Shown one piece after another: positions 1 to 7,957 of a stretch of DNA of 10,963 nucleotides. The notes under the pieces were generated by a model. It was not told the origin of the DNA. It searched no databases and saw only the letters and a program-made list of their open reading frames with translations. The translations under genes were made by a program, and so were the position numbers. Each line of letters opens with the position of its first letter. Position 1 is the first letter of the stretch. Source of the stretch: Prolixibacteraceae bacterium (GTDB lineage Bacteria; Bacteroidota; Bacteroidia; Bacteroidales; Prolixibacteraceae); the NCBI GenBank assembly GCA_018399395.1, contig JAGYOI010000026.1:1-10963 (forward strand), written 5' to 3'.

Positions 1-1
1 T

Positions 2-1138
2 GACGATCAATTTGCTGTTATAGTAAGTGATATTTCAAACCGAAAAATTTCTGAAATGGCTCTCCGCGAAAGTGAAGAGCGTTTTTCTATTGCTTTTAAA
101 TCGAGCCCGGCACCCCTTGTGATTTCAGATATTGAAACCGGTCTTTTTGTTGATGTTAACAAACGATGGGTTGAGATGTTAGGCTACTCCAAAGAGGAAA
201 TGATAGGGAAAACATCGAAAGAGGTGGGGATATGGATGAACCCAACGGAGCGCGACCGAATTGTGAAATTATTGAAGGATAACGGCTCATTTAAGGACCA
301 ATATATTGAATTTAAAACTAAAAGAAGCGAGTTAATTCTCGCGCTTTGGTCGGCCGAGGCCATTGTTATTTCAGGAAGAAAAATGATGCTGTCGATGATA
401 AGCGACATTACCAAACAAAAGGATGTGGAGTTTGAATTGCAGCGATTTAACCTTAACTGGGAGTTGCTTACAAAGGCAATAGGCCAAATAAACTCGGTAC
501 TTGAACTTGAAACCGTAATGCGGCAGCTTGTTGATTCAGCCATCATGATTACCGGTGCGAAAGAAGGAACTGCCGGTATGGTGGTTGACGGTAAAATGGT
601 TTTTAAAGAGTATAACCGCCAAGGTAAAACGTTCCCCATTAAATATAGTTTCGATTTAAATGTTGGTGTTCCCGGGTGGGTTATGGCAAGTAAAAAACCA
701 TATATTTCAAATAATGCCGAGGAGGATGAACATGTGAAGCCTGAGGTTCAGAAGGCGTTGGGATTCAAAAATTTGGTTGATATACCTGTTCTGGATAAGC
801 ATGGCAAAGTGATTGGGTGTTTTGAAATCCATAATAAGCCGGGTGGTTTCAACGAACATGATGTTACGCTTCTACAAAACCTGGCGGCAAACGCGGCTGT
901 AGCTATCGAGAATTCAGAAGAAATTTTGCAGCGTAAAAAAGCTCAGGAAGCACTTCGTGAACTCGCTAATGAACTTGAAGATAAAGTAAATGAAAAAACA
1001 CGTGAGCTGCAGGAACGGGTTGAGCTGCTGGAACGTTTTCACGATGCGACTATTGACCGTGAATTTAGAATTAAAGAACTCAGGAAAGAGATAGAACAAT
1101 TAAAAAGCACAAATAGAACAGGCATTAAGAAATCTTAA
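2..1138 (+). CDS. PAS-GAF sensor protein, 5' end cut off by window, no kinase domain
   Basis: The reading frame is open from base 2, and the residues before the first in-window ATG (base 56) read as the end of a PAS domain (DISNRK) plus linker. The gene therefore starts upstream and ATG 56 is internal. The 378 visible residues, numbered from base 2, hold the tail of one PAS domain (1-18), a second PAS domain (about 23-137, opening SEERF and ending DITKQKD), a GAF domain (about 152-305, with GVPGWVM and a terminal AVAIEN helix), and a charged coiled coil (about 306-372). It then stops. There is no HisKA, HATPase, GGDEF, EAL or receiver domain, so the visible part is sensory only and probably cytosolic. 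PAS and GAF domains bind small ligands or cofactors or mediate dimerisation; which applies here cannot be told. The next gene starts 10 bases downstream, suggesting co-transcription and a role as an accessory sensor for that kinase. An effector could still lie in the missing N-terminal part. Confidence 0.9.
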   Translation, partial: DDQFAVIVSDISNRKISEMALRESEERFSIAFKSSPAPLVISDIETGLFVDVNKRWVEMLGYSKEEMIGKTSKEVGIWMNPTERDRIVKLLKDNGSFKDQYIEFKTKRSELILALWSAEAIVISGRKMMLSMISDITKQKDVEFELQRFNLNWELLTKAIGQINSVLELETVMRQLVDSAIMITGAKEGTAGMVVDGKMVFKEYNRQGKTFPIKYSFDLNVGVPGWVMASKKPYISNNAEEDEHVKPEVQKALGFKNLVDIPVLDKHGKVIGCFEIHNKPGGFNEHDVTLLQNLAANAAVAIENSEEILQRKKAQEALRELANELEDKVNEKTRELQERVELLERFHDATIDREFRIKELRKEIEQLKSTNRTGIKKS

Positions 1139-1148
1139 AAAGGTGGCA

Positions 1149-3386
1149 ATGGCTAAATACAAGATGACATATCGATATAAAAATTATTATAAAAGGATTT
1201 GTGTCTTTGTGTTTCTTTTTGTGGTATATGTAGTTAATACATTTTCTTATGCCCAAAGTTTAGATGTTAATAATTCCGATACGATATTAATAGCTTCAGA
1301 GCCCGATTACCCACCTTATTGTATTGTTGATGAAAATGGTAATGCTGATGGGTTTTCGATAGACCTTTTCAAAGCCGCTGCCGATGCTGTTGGGTTAAGT
1401 GTTGAAATAAAGGTTGGGGTGTGGAATAAGATCAAACACGATTTGGCTGATGGAAAAATTGATGCCCTGCCCCTTGTTGGGCGTACCCCCGAAAGAGAGA
1501 AGTTGTATGAATTCACCATGCCGTACCTTTCGCTTCACGGGGGCGTTTTTGTGCGCGAGGGCACAGTGGCTATCCGCTCTCTTTCCGACTTATATGGAAA
1601 AGAAGTGGTTGTAATGAAAGGTGATAACGCCGAAGAATTTGTACGGCGTGAAAATATTTCGGATAAAATATTTACGACAAATACATACGAAGAAGCATTT
1701 CAATTACTTGCATCTGGTAAATATGACGCGTTAATCACACAGCGGATTACAGGTATAAAACTCCTTGAAGAACTCGGCATCAAAAGCGTTGAACCACTCG
1801 ATTTGCAAATACCCGGGTTTAGGCAAGACTTCTGCTTCGCAGTTCAAAAAGGCGATAAAAAATTACAGGCCCGGCTTAACGAGGGACTTTCAATTATTAT
1901 TGCAAATAATACCTTTGAGGATATCCGCACGAAATGGTTTGGGCCTGCATTCATGGAGAAAGTTAGTCCCGGGGATATTATTCGAATTACTTTGGTGATT
2001 TTTATTCCCCTTGTTATTGTAGTGGCCCTGTTTTTCATATTGTTCTTACGGCGCGAGGTAAGGCGGAGGACGGCGCGTTTAAATACCGAAATAAAACAGC
2101 ATAAGAAAACCCTCGATGAATACAAAGCTCAAAAAAGCATGCTTGAAGAAAGTGAAACCCGGTTAAGTTTATTGCTGAATTCAACAGAAGAGGGTATTTA
2201 TGGTGTTGATTTGAATGGAAATTGTACCTTAATTAATTGTTCGGCATTGCAACTCTTGGGTTTTAACAATACCCGCGAGGTAATCGGGAAAAATATGCAT
2301 AATCTCATTCATTATGCAAAACCCGATGGGGCTCCGTGTGAATTGTCAGAATGTAAGATATATAAGTCGTTTGTTGAAGGCGAGGCTACACACAGCAATT
2401 CAGAAGTTTTATGGCGAACTGACGGGACAAGTTTTCCGGCAGAATATTTTTCACACCCCATAAAACTAAATAATCAAGTTATTGGCTCGGTTGTTACATT
2501 TTGGGATATAACAGAGCGAAAGAAAGCCGAAGAAGAGTTGTTGCAACTGAAGAGTAACCTTGAAGATAAAGTGATACAACGTACGGCCGAGCTTGAAGAT
2601 AAAATGCAGAAACTCAGAAAAAGCCAAACGGCCATGCTGTATATGGTTGAAGACCTGAACGAGATTACAGCCCGGTTAAAAGAAGAAACACGAAAACTTG
2701 AACTTTCCAGGAATGAACTGGAGGCCTTTTCTTATTCTGTATCGCACGATTTACGCTCTCCGCTAAGGGCTATCGATGGCTTCTCGGGCTTTCTTATTGA
2801 AGATTACTACGATAAACTGGACGATGAAGGGAAGCGCTTGATACAGGTAATCAGGAAAAGTGCCCAAAAAATGGATAAGCTTATTCTTGATTTGCTCAAC
2901 TTGTCGCGCTTGTCACGGGCCGAAATGAAAATGTCAATGGTTGACATGGAAACAGTTGCAAAACAGGTGTTTGAAGAGGTGTCAACTCCTGAGGAAAAAA
3001 ATAAATTTGACCTGGTTTTTGAAAACATGTGTCCGGCTGTTTGTGACCCTAACTTAATTGCGCATGTTTGGAATAACCTGATTGGAAACGCGATAAAGTA
3101 CAGTGCCAAAACGAACACCAAAAAAATTATAATTAGTTGCATGGAAGAGGATAAAAAGCTAATTTACAGTGTTGAAGATTTTGGTGCTGGTTTTAATCAA
3201 AAATACGCAGATAAACTTTTTAAAGTATTTCAGCGCCTGCACCGCGATAATGAGTTTCCCGGCACCGGAGTCGGACTTTCCATAGTTCAGCGTATCGTGC
3301 TCAGGCATGAAGGCGAGGTTTGGGCTGAAGGGGAAGAAGGTAAAGGCGCAACTTTTTATTTTTCACTGCCGGCAATAGGTGTATGA
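1149..3386 (+). CDS. Transmembrane histidine kinase with periplasmic SBP_bac_3 sensor and PAS domain
   Basis: This is a sensor kinase that should detect a small molecule in the periplasm and autophosphorylate on a cytosolic His. Numbered from ATG 1149, it has a signal peptide or N-terminal membrane segment (about 1-35, ending SYA before QS), a periplasmic type-3 solute-binding domain (45-265), a transmembrane helix (281-301), a coiled coil, a PAS domain (about 335-455), a second coiled coil, HisKA with phospho-acceptor H533 in SVSHDLRSP, and HATPase_c. The ATPase shows N647 in WNNLIGNAIKY, the DFGAG box and GTGVGLSIV. The catalytic core resembles bacteriophytochrome-type kinases (FSYSVSHDLRSPLRAI, FQRLH), a class often paired with Rcp1-like receivers such as the next gene. 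In the sensor the carboxylate-binding Arg (R116 in TPER) is kept, but the Asp that normally holds the ligand amino group appears to be Gln (Q198). Start choice is uncertain: GTG 1143 is in frame but sits in the purine-rich AGGTGG stretch, and ATG 1164 would also keep the signal sequence. Confidence 0.93.
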   Translation: MAKYKMTYRYKNYYKRICVFVFLFVVYVVNTFSYAQSLDVNNSDTILIASEPDYPPYCIVDENGNADGFSIDLFKAAADAVGLSVEIKVGVWNKIKHDLADGKIDALPLVGRTPEREKLYEFTMPYLSLHGGVFVREGTVAIRSLSDLYGKEVVVMKGDNAEEFVRRENISDKIFTTNTYEEAFQLLASGKYDALITQRITGIKLLEELGIKSVEPLDLQIPGFRQDFCFAVQKGDKKLQARLNEGLSIIIANNTFEDIRTKWFGPAFMEKVSPGDIIRITLVIFIPLVIVVALFFILFLRREVRRRTARLNTEIKQHKKTLDEYKAQKSMLEESETRLSLLLNSTEEGIYGVDLNGNCTLINCSALQLLGFNNTREVIGKNMHNLIHYAKPDGAPCELSECKIYKSFVEGEATHSNSEVLWRTDGTSFPAEYFSHPIKLNNQVIGSVVTFWDITERKKAEEELLQLKSNLEDKVIQRTAELEDKMQKLRKSQTAMLYMVEDLNEITARLKEETRKLELSRNELEAFSYSVSHDLRSPLRAIDGFSGFLIEDYYDKLDDEGKRLIQVIRKSAQKMDKLILDLLNLSRLSRAEMKMSMVDMETVAKQVFEEVSTPEEKNKFDLVFENMCPAVCDPNLIAHVWNNLIGNAIKYSAKTNTKKIIISCMEEDKKLIYSVEDFGAGFNQKYADKLFKVFQRLHRDNEFPGTGVGLSIVQRIVLRHEGEVWAEGEEGKGATFYFSLPAIGV

Positions 3387-3448
3387 GCACTTTTAAAAAA
3401 TATGATTGAAGATTACAAACGATAATTAACAACCAAAATAACAGAAAA

Positions 3449-3898
3449 ATGAGCAGTATTCACAATGTTGAAATCCTCATTGTAGAGGATACAGAGGCAG
3501 ATGCAGAAATGGCTGTGCGGGCATTTAAAAAGAATAATCTTGCGAACAATATATATGTTGTTGGCGACGGGGAAGAAGCACTCGACTTTATTTATGCCCG
3601 TGGGCAATTTAATGAAAGGGTTAACGAAGCTGCCCCAAAAATTATACTTCTCGACCTTAAACTACCTAAAGTTGACGGGCTCGAAGTGTTAAGGACACTG
3701 AAGAACGACCCGGTTAAAAAAATGGTACCGGTTATCGTGCTAACTTCATCGCGCGAAGAGCGTGATATTGTTGAAAGTTATAGTTTGGGCGTAAACAGTT
3801 ATATCGTAAAACCTGTCGATTTCGATAAGTTTGTTGAAGCTGTGAAGAACCTGGGATTATATTGGCTTTTGCTCAATCAGGCTCCAAATCTTAAATAA
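3449..3898 (+). CDS. Single-domain response regulator, CheY/Rcp1-like
   Basis: This 149-residue protein is a single receiver domain with no output domain. All receiver residues are present: acidic pair E13/D14, phospho-acceptor D69 in [12 protein letters not shown]99, and K121 in the KP motif. The insert between helix 2 and strand 3 (YARGQF and after) and the aromatic C-terminal helix ([11 protein letters not shown]) are typical of the Rcp1 family, the stand-alone receivers that serve phytochrome-like kinases. It should accept phosphate from the upstream membrane kinase, whose catalytic domain is of the matching type, and pass the signal on by protein contact or phosphotransfer. It starts 62 bases after that kinase and ends 20 bases before the next. 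No terminator is visible on either side, so it fits inside an operon. ATG 3449 follows an A-rich leader without a Shine-Dalgarno sequence. Confidence 0.95.
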   Translation: MSSIHNVEILIVEDTEADAEMAVRAFKKNNLANNIYVVGDGEEALDFIYARGQFNERVNEAAPKIILLDLKLPKVDGLEVLRTLKNDPVKKMVPVIVLTSSREERDIVESYSLGVNSYIVKPVDFDKFVEAVKNLGLYWLLLNQAPNLK

Positions 3899-3918
3899 AT
3901 ATTTCAAAATTGTAAATA

Positions 3919-5952
3919 ATGGGGGCAAAACAAATGACGTTTAATAAAACCATTCATATACTTTTTGTTGAGGATGTTGAGACCGATATGATGTTGGCCG
4001 AAAGGGAAATGCAAAAACAAAATATTCAATTTTGTTCATCGAGGGTTGAATCGGAGAAAGAAATGCGTGATGCTTTGAAAATGCGTTTGCCCGATGTTAT
4101 TATTTCCGATTACTCGATGCCTGCTTTTGATGGGATGGCTGCCTTGAATGTAGCGCATGAGCTGGCACCAAAAACCCCTTTTGTGATCCTTACAGGTTCA
4201 GTAAACGAGGAGGTAGCTGTTGATTGCATAAAATCAGGCGCCGATGATTACATCTTAAAAGAAAACTTAAGCCGTTTGGCCCCCGCAGTTTTAGGGGCAA
4301 TTGAAAAACGAAGAAATATTTTGGCAAAGGAAAAGGCTGAAGCTTCTTTGTTCAAAAGCGAAGAGCGTTATAAAAGTTTCTTCAATAATGATATTACCGG
4401 CGATAACATGGTTGCCACAAATGGTGAAATTATTGACTGTAACCCGGCATTTGCAACCATGCTCGGATACAAAAGTGTGGACGAACTAAAGGGTAAAAAT
4501 ATCGAGTTGTTTTATGCCAACACTGAAGAACGTAAACAGTTTGTTGATAAGATAAAGAAATTTAAAAAGATTTCGAACTCTAACATCGATTTAAGAAGGA
4601 AAGATGGTAAAGTTATACATTGCGAGCTTAACTCAGTTGGTGTTTTCGATGATAACGGGGAGCTGGTACAAACTATATCGTATTTTATAGATGTTACCCT
4701 TCAAAGGCGTTCTGATGAAATTCAAAAAATGATCTTGGATATAGCCCAGGTCTCAGCACAAAATATCGACTTGTATGAATTTATTGCACAGATTCATACG
4801 AAAATAAAATCTGTATTTAATGCTGAAAACTTTTATATTGCACTGTATCATAAGGAATCAAACTCATATACTTTCCCTTACTTTATTGATGAAAAAGATA
4901 ATTTCTCTGACAATGAGCATTATTTGTTACCTGATAGTATAACTGACTATGTTAGAAGAAATGCAAAAGGAATACTTGTAAATGAAGGCGTTGAAGAAAA
5001 ATTAAAAAGTAGTGAGAAACTTGAATTGCGTGGGACAAACTCTAAAGCATGGATGGGAGCCCCTCTAATTAATAATCAAAGCAGCGAAGCATTTGGGGTA
5101 ATTGCAGTGCAGGATTATCATAATGCGAAAGCATACAACAATAATGATTTACACTTCATCGAAATTATTGCATACAATGTGGGTATGTTTATTCAGCGGG
5201 TAAGAACATTTGAAGAGTTGAAGCAGGCCAAAGAAAGGGCAGAGGAGAGTGACAGGTTGAAATCGGCATTTTTAGCTAATATGAGCCACGAAATACGTAC
5301 ACCCATGAATGGCATACTGGGGTTTGCCGGCTTACTTAAAGAGGGGTGGGTAGAGCCTGAGGCCCAGAAAAACTATTTAAATATTATTGAGCAAAACGGT
5401 GAAAGGCTCCTGAATCTTATTAACGACCTGATTGATGTTTCAAAAATTGAAGCAGGGCAGGTGCAAATCAACAGTTCAGAGATTGATATTGATGCAGAAA
5501 TACAATCTGTTTGTGATTTTTTTATGCACGATGCTGAAAAAAAAGGAATATTGTTGAATGCTCTTTTACCCGGTAATTTAAAAGTAAAACTGAATACCGA
5601 TAAAGTTAAATTGCATTCTATTATCTCAAACCTGGTAAAAAATGCTCTAAAGTTTACACCTGAAGGTAGCGTCTCTGTTGGTTATGAAATAGATGGTGGA
5701 TTTGTTCGTTTTTTTGTAAAAGATACAGGTATTGGTATTTCAGAAGATAAAATTGATGTTGTTTTTAAGCGGTTTGAGCAGGCCGACCAAACACTTACAA
5801 AATCATACGAAGGTAGTGGCCTTGGGCTGCCTATTGCAAAAGCACTGACCGAGAAAATGGGCGGGAAAATGTGGGTCAAATCAGAGGCCGGAAAAGGTTC
5901 TGAATTTTATTTTACTCTGCCTGTTCGAAAAACAATTTCTGAGAAGAATTAA
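3919..5952 (+). CDS. Hybrid-type soluble histidine kinase, REC-PAS-GAF-HisKA-HATPase
   Basis: This 677-residue cytosolic kinase has its receiver at the N terminus. Domains in order are receiver (12-130; D19, phospho-acceptor D64 in [12 protein letters not shown]92, K114), PAS (about 148-265), GAF (about 271-433, with the FYIALY and FPYFIDE signature of a common GAF subtype), a short coiled coil, HisKA (447-513; H457 in [13 protein letters not shown]) and HATPase_c (560-672; N575, D602 in [17 protein letters not shown]). There are no membrane helices. The N-terminal receiver suggests that its activity is gated by an upstream kinase, most simply the SBP-linked kinase two genes earlier, placing it second in a relay; this is inference. 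No C-terminal receiver or HPt domain is present. An in-frame ATG at 3934 is an equally possible start, because the receiver begins after it. Its TAA interleaves with the stop codon of the convergent nucleotidase gene. Confidence 0.94.
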   Translation: MGAKQMTFNKTIHILFVEDVETDMMLAEREMQKQNIQFCSSRVESEKEMRDALKMRLPDVIISDYSMPAFDGMAALNVAHELAPKTPFVILTGSVNEEVAVDCIKSGADDYILKENLSRLAPAVLGAIEKRRNILAKEKAEASLFKSEERYKSFFNNDITGDNMVATNGEIIDCNPAFATMLGYKSVDELKGKNIELFYANTEERKQFVDKIKKFKKISNSNIDLRRKDGKVIHCELNSVGVFDDNGELVQTISYFIDVTLQRRSDEIQKMILDIAQVSAQNIDLYEFIAQIHTKIKSVFNAENFYIALYHKESNSYTFPYFIDEKDNFSDNEHYLLPDSITDYVRRNAKGILVNEGVEEKLKSSEKLELRGTNSKAWMGAPLINNQSSEAFGVIAVQDYHNAKAYNNNDLHFIEIIAYNVGMFIQRVRTFEELKQAKERAEESDRLKSAFLANMSHEIRTPMNGILGFAGLLKEGWVEPEAQKNYLNIIEQNGERLLNLINDLIDVSKIEAGQVQINSSEIDIDAEIQSVCDFFMHDAEKKGILLNALLPGNLKVKLNTDKVKLHSIISNLVKNALKFTPEGSVSVGYEIDGGFVRFFVKDTGIGISEDKIDVVFKRFEQADQTLTKSYEGSGLGLPIAKALTEKMGGKMWVKSEAGKGSEFYFTLPVRKTISEKN

Positions 5953-7739
5953 TCATGAACCTGTATTATCGGGTTTCTGGCATTTCGATATTTTTGAGGT
6001 ATGTCGGGTATTCCGTTTCCATTGACATCATCAAGGCCACGGGCATAATAATATATCGACAGCCATTCTTTAGCTTCTTGTAACCCTTTTTTCTCAGGAT
6101 CTAAGTCAATTATCATGTCTAATGGATTTTGTACTTCGCCTTCAGAATTTTTGGGCTCAACATTAACCAGTCCGAAACTCATTTTTTTTAACTGCCCAAT
6201 AAACCCAATCATGTAAGCATTGGCAGTAACACTGTATAATGTAGTGTCTTTTTTATTCAATGAAATTGGTGAAAAACCTTCTCTTTCATTTCCAATTTCG
6301 ATGGATTTTACTTTTCTGAAAAGCCCCTTGTCGGTATTGGCATATACGCGCATTCCCGAGAAATAGAGGTAATAGCTTGTTCTGACATCCGAAACTGCAA
6401 GAATGAGTTCAGTGACCCGTTTTAGCTCTCTTCCGGTAATGTGTATTTTAGCAAGTGGTGTGCCCGGCACACTGTCGTAACCCAGCCCCAGCGGCATTAC
6501 ATTGAATATATCGTTTATATTCTGCATACCGTGTTCGCCTTTTTTGATGTTGTCGCGGATAACCCCGGCAGCAACTGCCACAATATCGGTGCCCGGCCTG
6601 TTTTCTGTGTTCAGCCAGTTGTACATGGCATCGGCAACAAAAGGTCCCAGGTTGCTGTTTGCTGCTTTTTGTTCGTTAAGTGTTAAATCAAACGAGGTTT
6701 CGAGTACCGGCGTATCAAAATTAACGCCAATAGATGATAAAACCGACTGTTCAATAATTGGTATTTGTGCTTCAATTTTTTTTTGTGTTTGTTTGTCGGC
6801 TATAATTGTATCGTTCATTTCAACCAGTTTGTATTGAAAAAGGGGCTTACCATTAGAATCGAAAACCACTTCAATGCGTCCCACGTACATACCCGACGAT
6901 GCAGCCTGAACAACAATTGTGTTTCCGGCTTGTATGGGGTATTTAACTTTGGAGTGTGAGTGCCCGCTGATTATGATATCTATGTCGTTGTTTTTTCTAC
7001 CCAGGGTTATGTCTTCTCCTTTCCAGTTCCCTTTTTTGTCGCGATAGATTCCACTGTGGGAAAGGGCAATTACAATGTCAACTTTTTCGTTTTTCTTCAG
7101 GTGTTTTGCTGTTTTGCGGGCAGCTTTATTCATTTTTTCAAATTCAGCGTTGTATACGCCAGGTATATAGTTAGCGGCTTTTTCGCCCATTATGCCGAAT
7201 ATGCCAATGCGGTAGTTGTTTTTTTCAAAAATGTCAAATGGTAGTATGGTGCCATTTACGAAAAGTTCTTTCAGTTTTTCGGCATCTGGTGTTTTATCAA
7301 AATTGAAATTGGCACATAACAGTTGTGGTATCGGCCCGTTATTTTTCGAGTTGTTAATTATTTGTGCCAGCGAGTCGGGGCCATAATCAAACTCATGGTT
7401 TCCCAAAGCTATATAATCGTATCCTGTTTCGTGCATCAGGTTTAGCTGGAACCCTTTAGTGAGTTCAATGGTCTGGAAAATAGTACCCATAAGGAAATCT
7501 CCGGCATCAACCGTTAACAGTTTGTCGTTGTTGCTTTCTCTTTCCGATTTTATGTACCCCGCGATACGGGCAAACCCACCAAGCGTACTGTCGTTATTAT
7601 TGACCAATGGAGAATACTCCGTTTCGGGCGAAAAACCCATTAAATGTGAGTGGATGTCATTTGTATGAAGAATAACCAAATCCTGTGCTATAGCCCAGTT
7701 CCACGAAAAAAACAATAGAAAAAAAATAAATATACGCAT
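5949..7739 (-). CDS. Secreted metallophosphatase / 5'-nucleotidase family protein (UshA/NT5E-like)
   Basis: This 596-residue exported phosphoesterase probably removes phosphate from nucleotides or related compounds outside the inner membrane. It has a signal peptide (1-18, ending AIA before QD) and no lipobox Cys. The N-terminal two-metal phosphatase domain shows every family motif: D28 and H30 (TNDIHSH), D81 (DAGDF), N114/H115 (GNHEFDYG), H228 (LSHSG), and H260/H262 (SGHSHSK). A 5'-nucleotidase C-terminal domain follows (about 340-560). In it the usual GGxxR substrate loop reads AAGVIR and the usual PFxN segment reads MPLGLG, so substrate specificity may differ from true 5'-nucleotidases. 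The tail carries DVNGNGIPD (571-579), which resembles a calcium-binding loop. The gene stands alone on the minus strand, convergent with the kinase gene and divergent from the 7958 gene, so it has its own promoter in 7740-7957, which I could not locate. The family is clear; the exact substrate is not. Confidence 0.92.
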   Translation of the reverse strand: MRIFIFFLLFFSWNWAIAQDLVILHTNDIHSHLMGFSPETEYSPLVNNNDSTLGGFARIAGYIKSERESNNDKLLTVDAGDFLMGTIFQTIELTKGFQLNLMHETGYDYIALGNHEFDYGPDSLAQIINNSKNNGPIPQLLCANFNFDKTPDAEKLKELFVNGTILPFDIFEKNNYRIGIFGIMGEKAANYIPGVYNAEFEKMNKAARKTAKHLKKNEKVDIVIALSHSGIYRDKKGNWKGEDITLGRKNNDIDIIISGHSHSKVKYPIQAGNTIVVQAASSGMYVGRIEVVFDSNGKPLFQYKLVEMNDTIIADKQTQKKIEAQIPIIEQSVLSSIGVNFDTPVLETSFDLTLNEQKAANSNLGPFVADAMYNWLNTENRPGTDIVAVAAGVIRDNIKKGEHGMQNINDIFNVMPLGLGYDSVPGTPLAKIHITGRELKRVTELILAVSDVRTSYYLYFSGMRVYANTDKGLFRKVKSIEIGNEREGFSPISLNKKDTTLYSVTANAYMIGFIGQLKKMSFGLVNVEPKNSEGEVQNPLDMIIDLDPEKKGLQEAKEWLSIYYYARGLDDVNGNGIPDIPQKYRNARNPIIQVHD

Positions 7740-7810
7740 CCCTCTGTTTTACCCCTTAATGCTTACTAAAAAGCGCATCATAAAAATATACTATTGCCCT
7801 CAAAAACGAA

Positions 7811-7818
7811 TACTTTTG
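7811..7818 (+). promoter_or_regulatory. Candidate Bacteroidota -7 promoter element for the DHOD-like gene
   Basis: TACTTTTG is an exact match to TAnnTTTG, the -7 element used by the primary sigma factor in Bacteroidota. It points toward the 7958 gene and would give a leader of roughly 130 bases. The expected -33 TTG is not at the usual distance; the nearest upstream TTG (7794-7796) leaves only 14 bases. The match could be chance in AT-rich DNA. The rest of the 7740-7957 spacer shows no ORF, tRNA or strong hairpin. Confidence 0.35.
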
Positions 7819-7957
7819 ATATGATTTTATCTTTAATTATATGTAAAATCCTAGTATTCCTGATTCAAAAGGCATTATTTCACTCGTCAAAACAATTTTA
7901 ATGCCATGATTGTTTTTAAGAAAACTAATTTACGAATCATAAAAAACACGAAGCAAT

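Noticed and set aside
56..58. ATG as the start of the first gene
   Set aside because: The same frame is open to the window edge and encodes a PAS-domain end and linker upstream, so this Met is internal.
1143..1145. GTG as the start of the SBP-type kinase
   Set aside because: It overlaps the only purine-rich AGGTGG stretch, and an in-frame ATG follows two codons later. It remains possible but is less likely.
1100..1200. Idea that the first and second genes are one kinase split by a frameshift or stop
   Set aside because: The second gene begins with its own signal sequence and a complete periplasmic domain, so it is an independent protein.
2807..3142. Minus-strand frame inside the kinase gene
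   Set aside because: It lies opposite the HisKA/HATPase coding sequence, and no family is recognisable in the translation.
3387..3448. Possible terminator or small gene between the SBP kinase and the response regulator
   Set aside because: No hairpin with a T run and no credible ORF was seen. The gap looks like a plain intra-operon spacer.
6441..7244. Plus-strand open frames opposite the nucleotidase gene
   Set aside because: They lie antisense to a gene with full family motifs, encode no recognisable domain, and have composition expected of shadow frames.
7783..7790. Minus-strand TATATTTT as a promoter element for the nucleotidase gene
   Set aside because: It has one mismatch to TAnnTTTG and no TTG at a suitable distance, so it is not distinguishable from AT-rich background.
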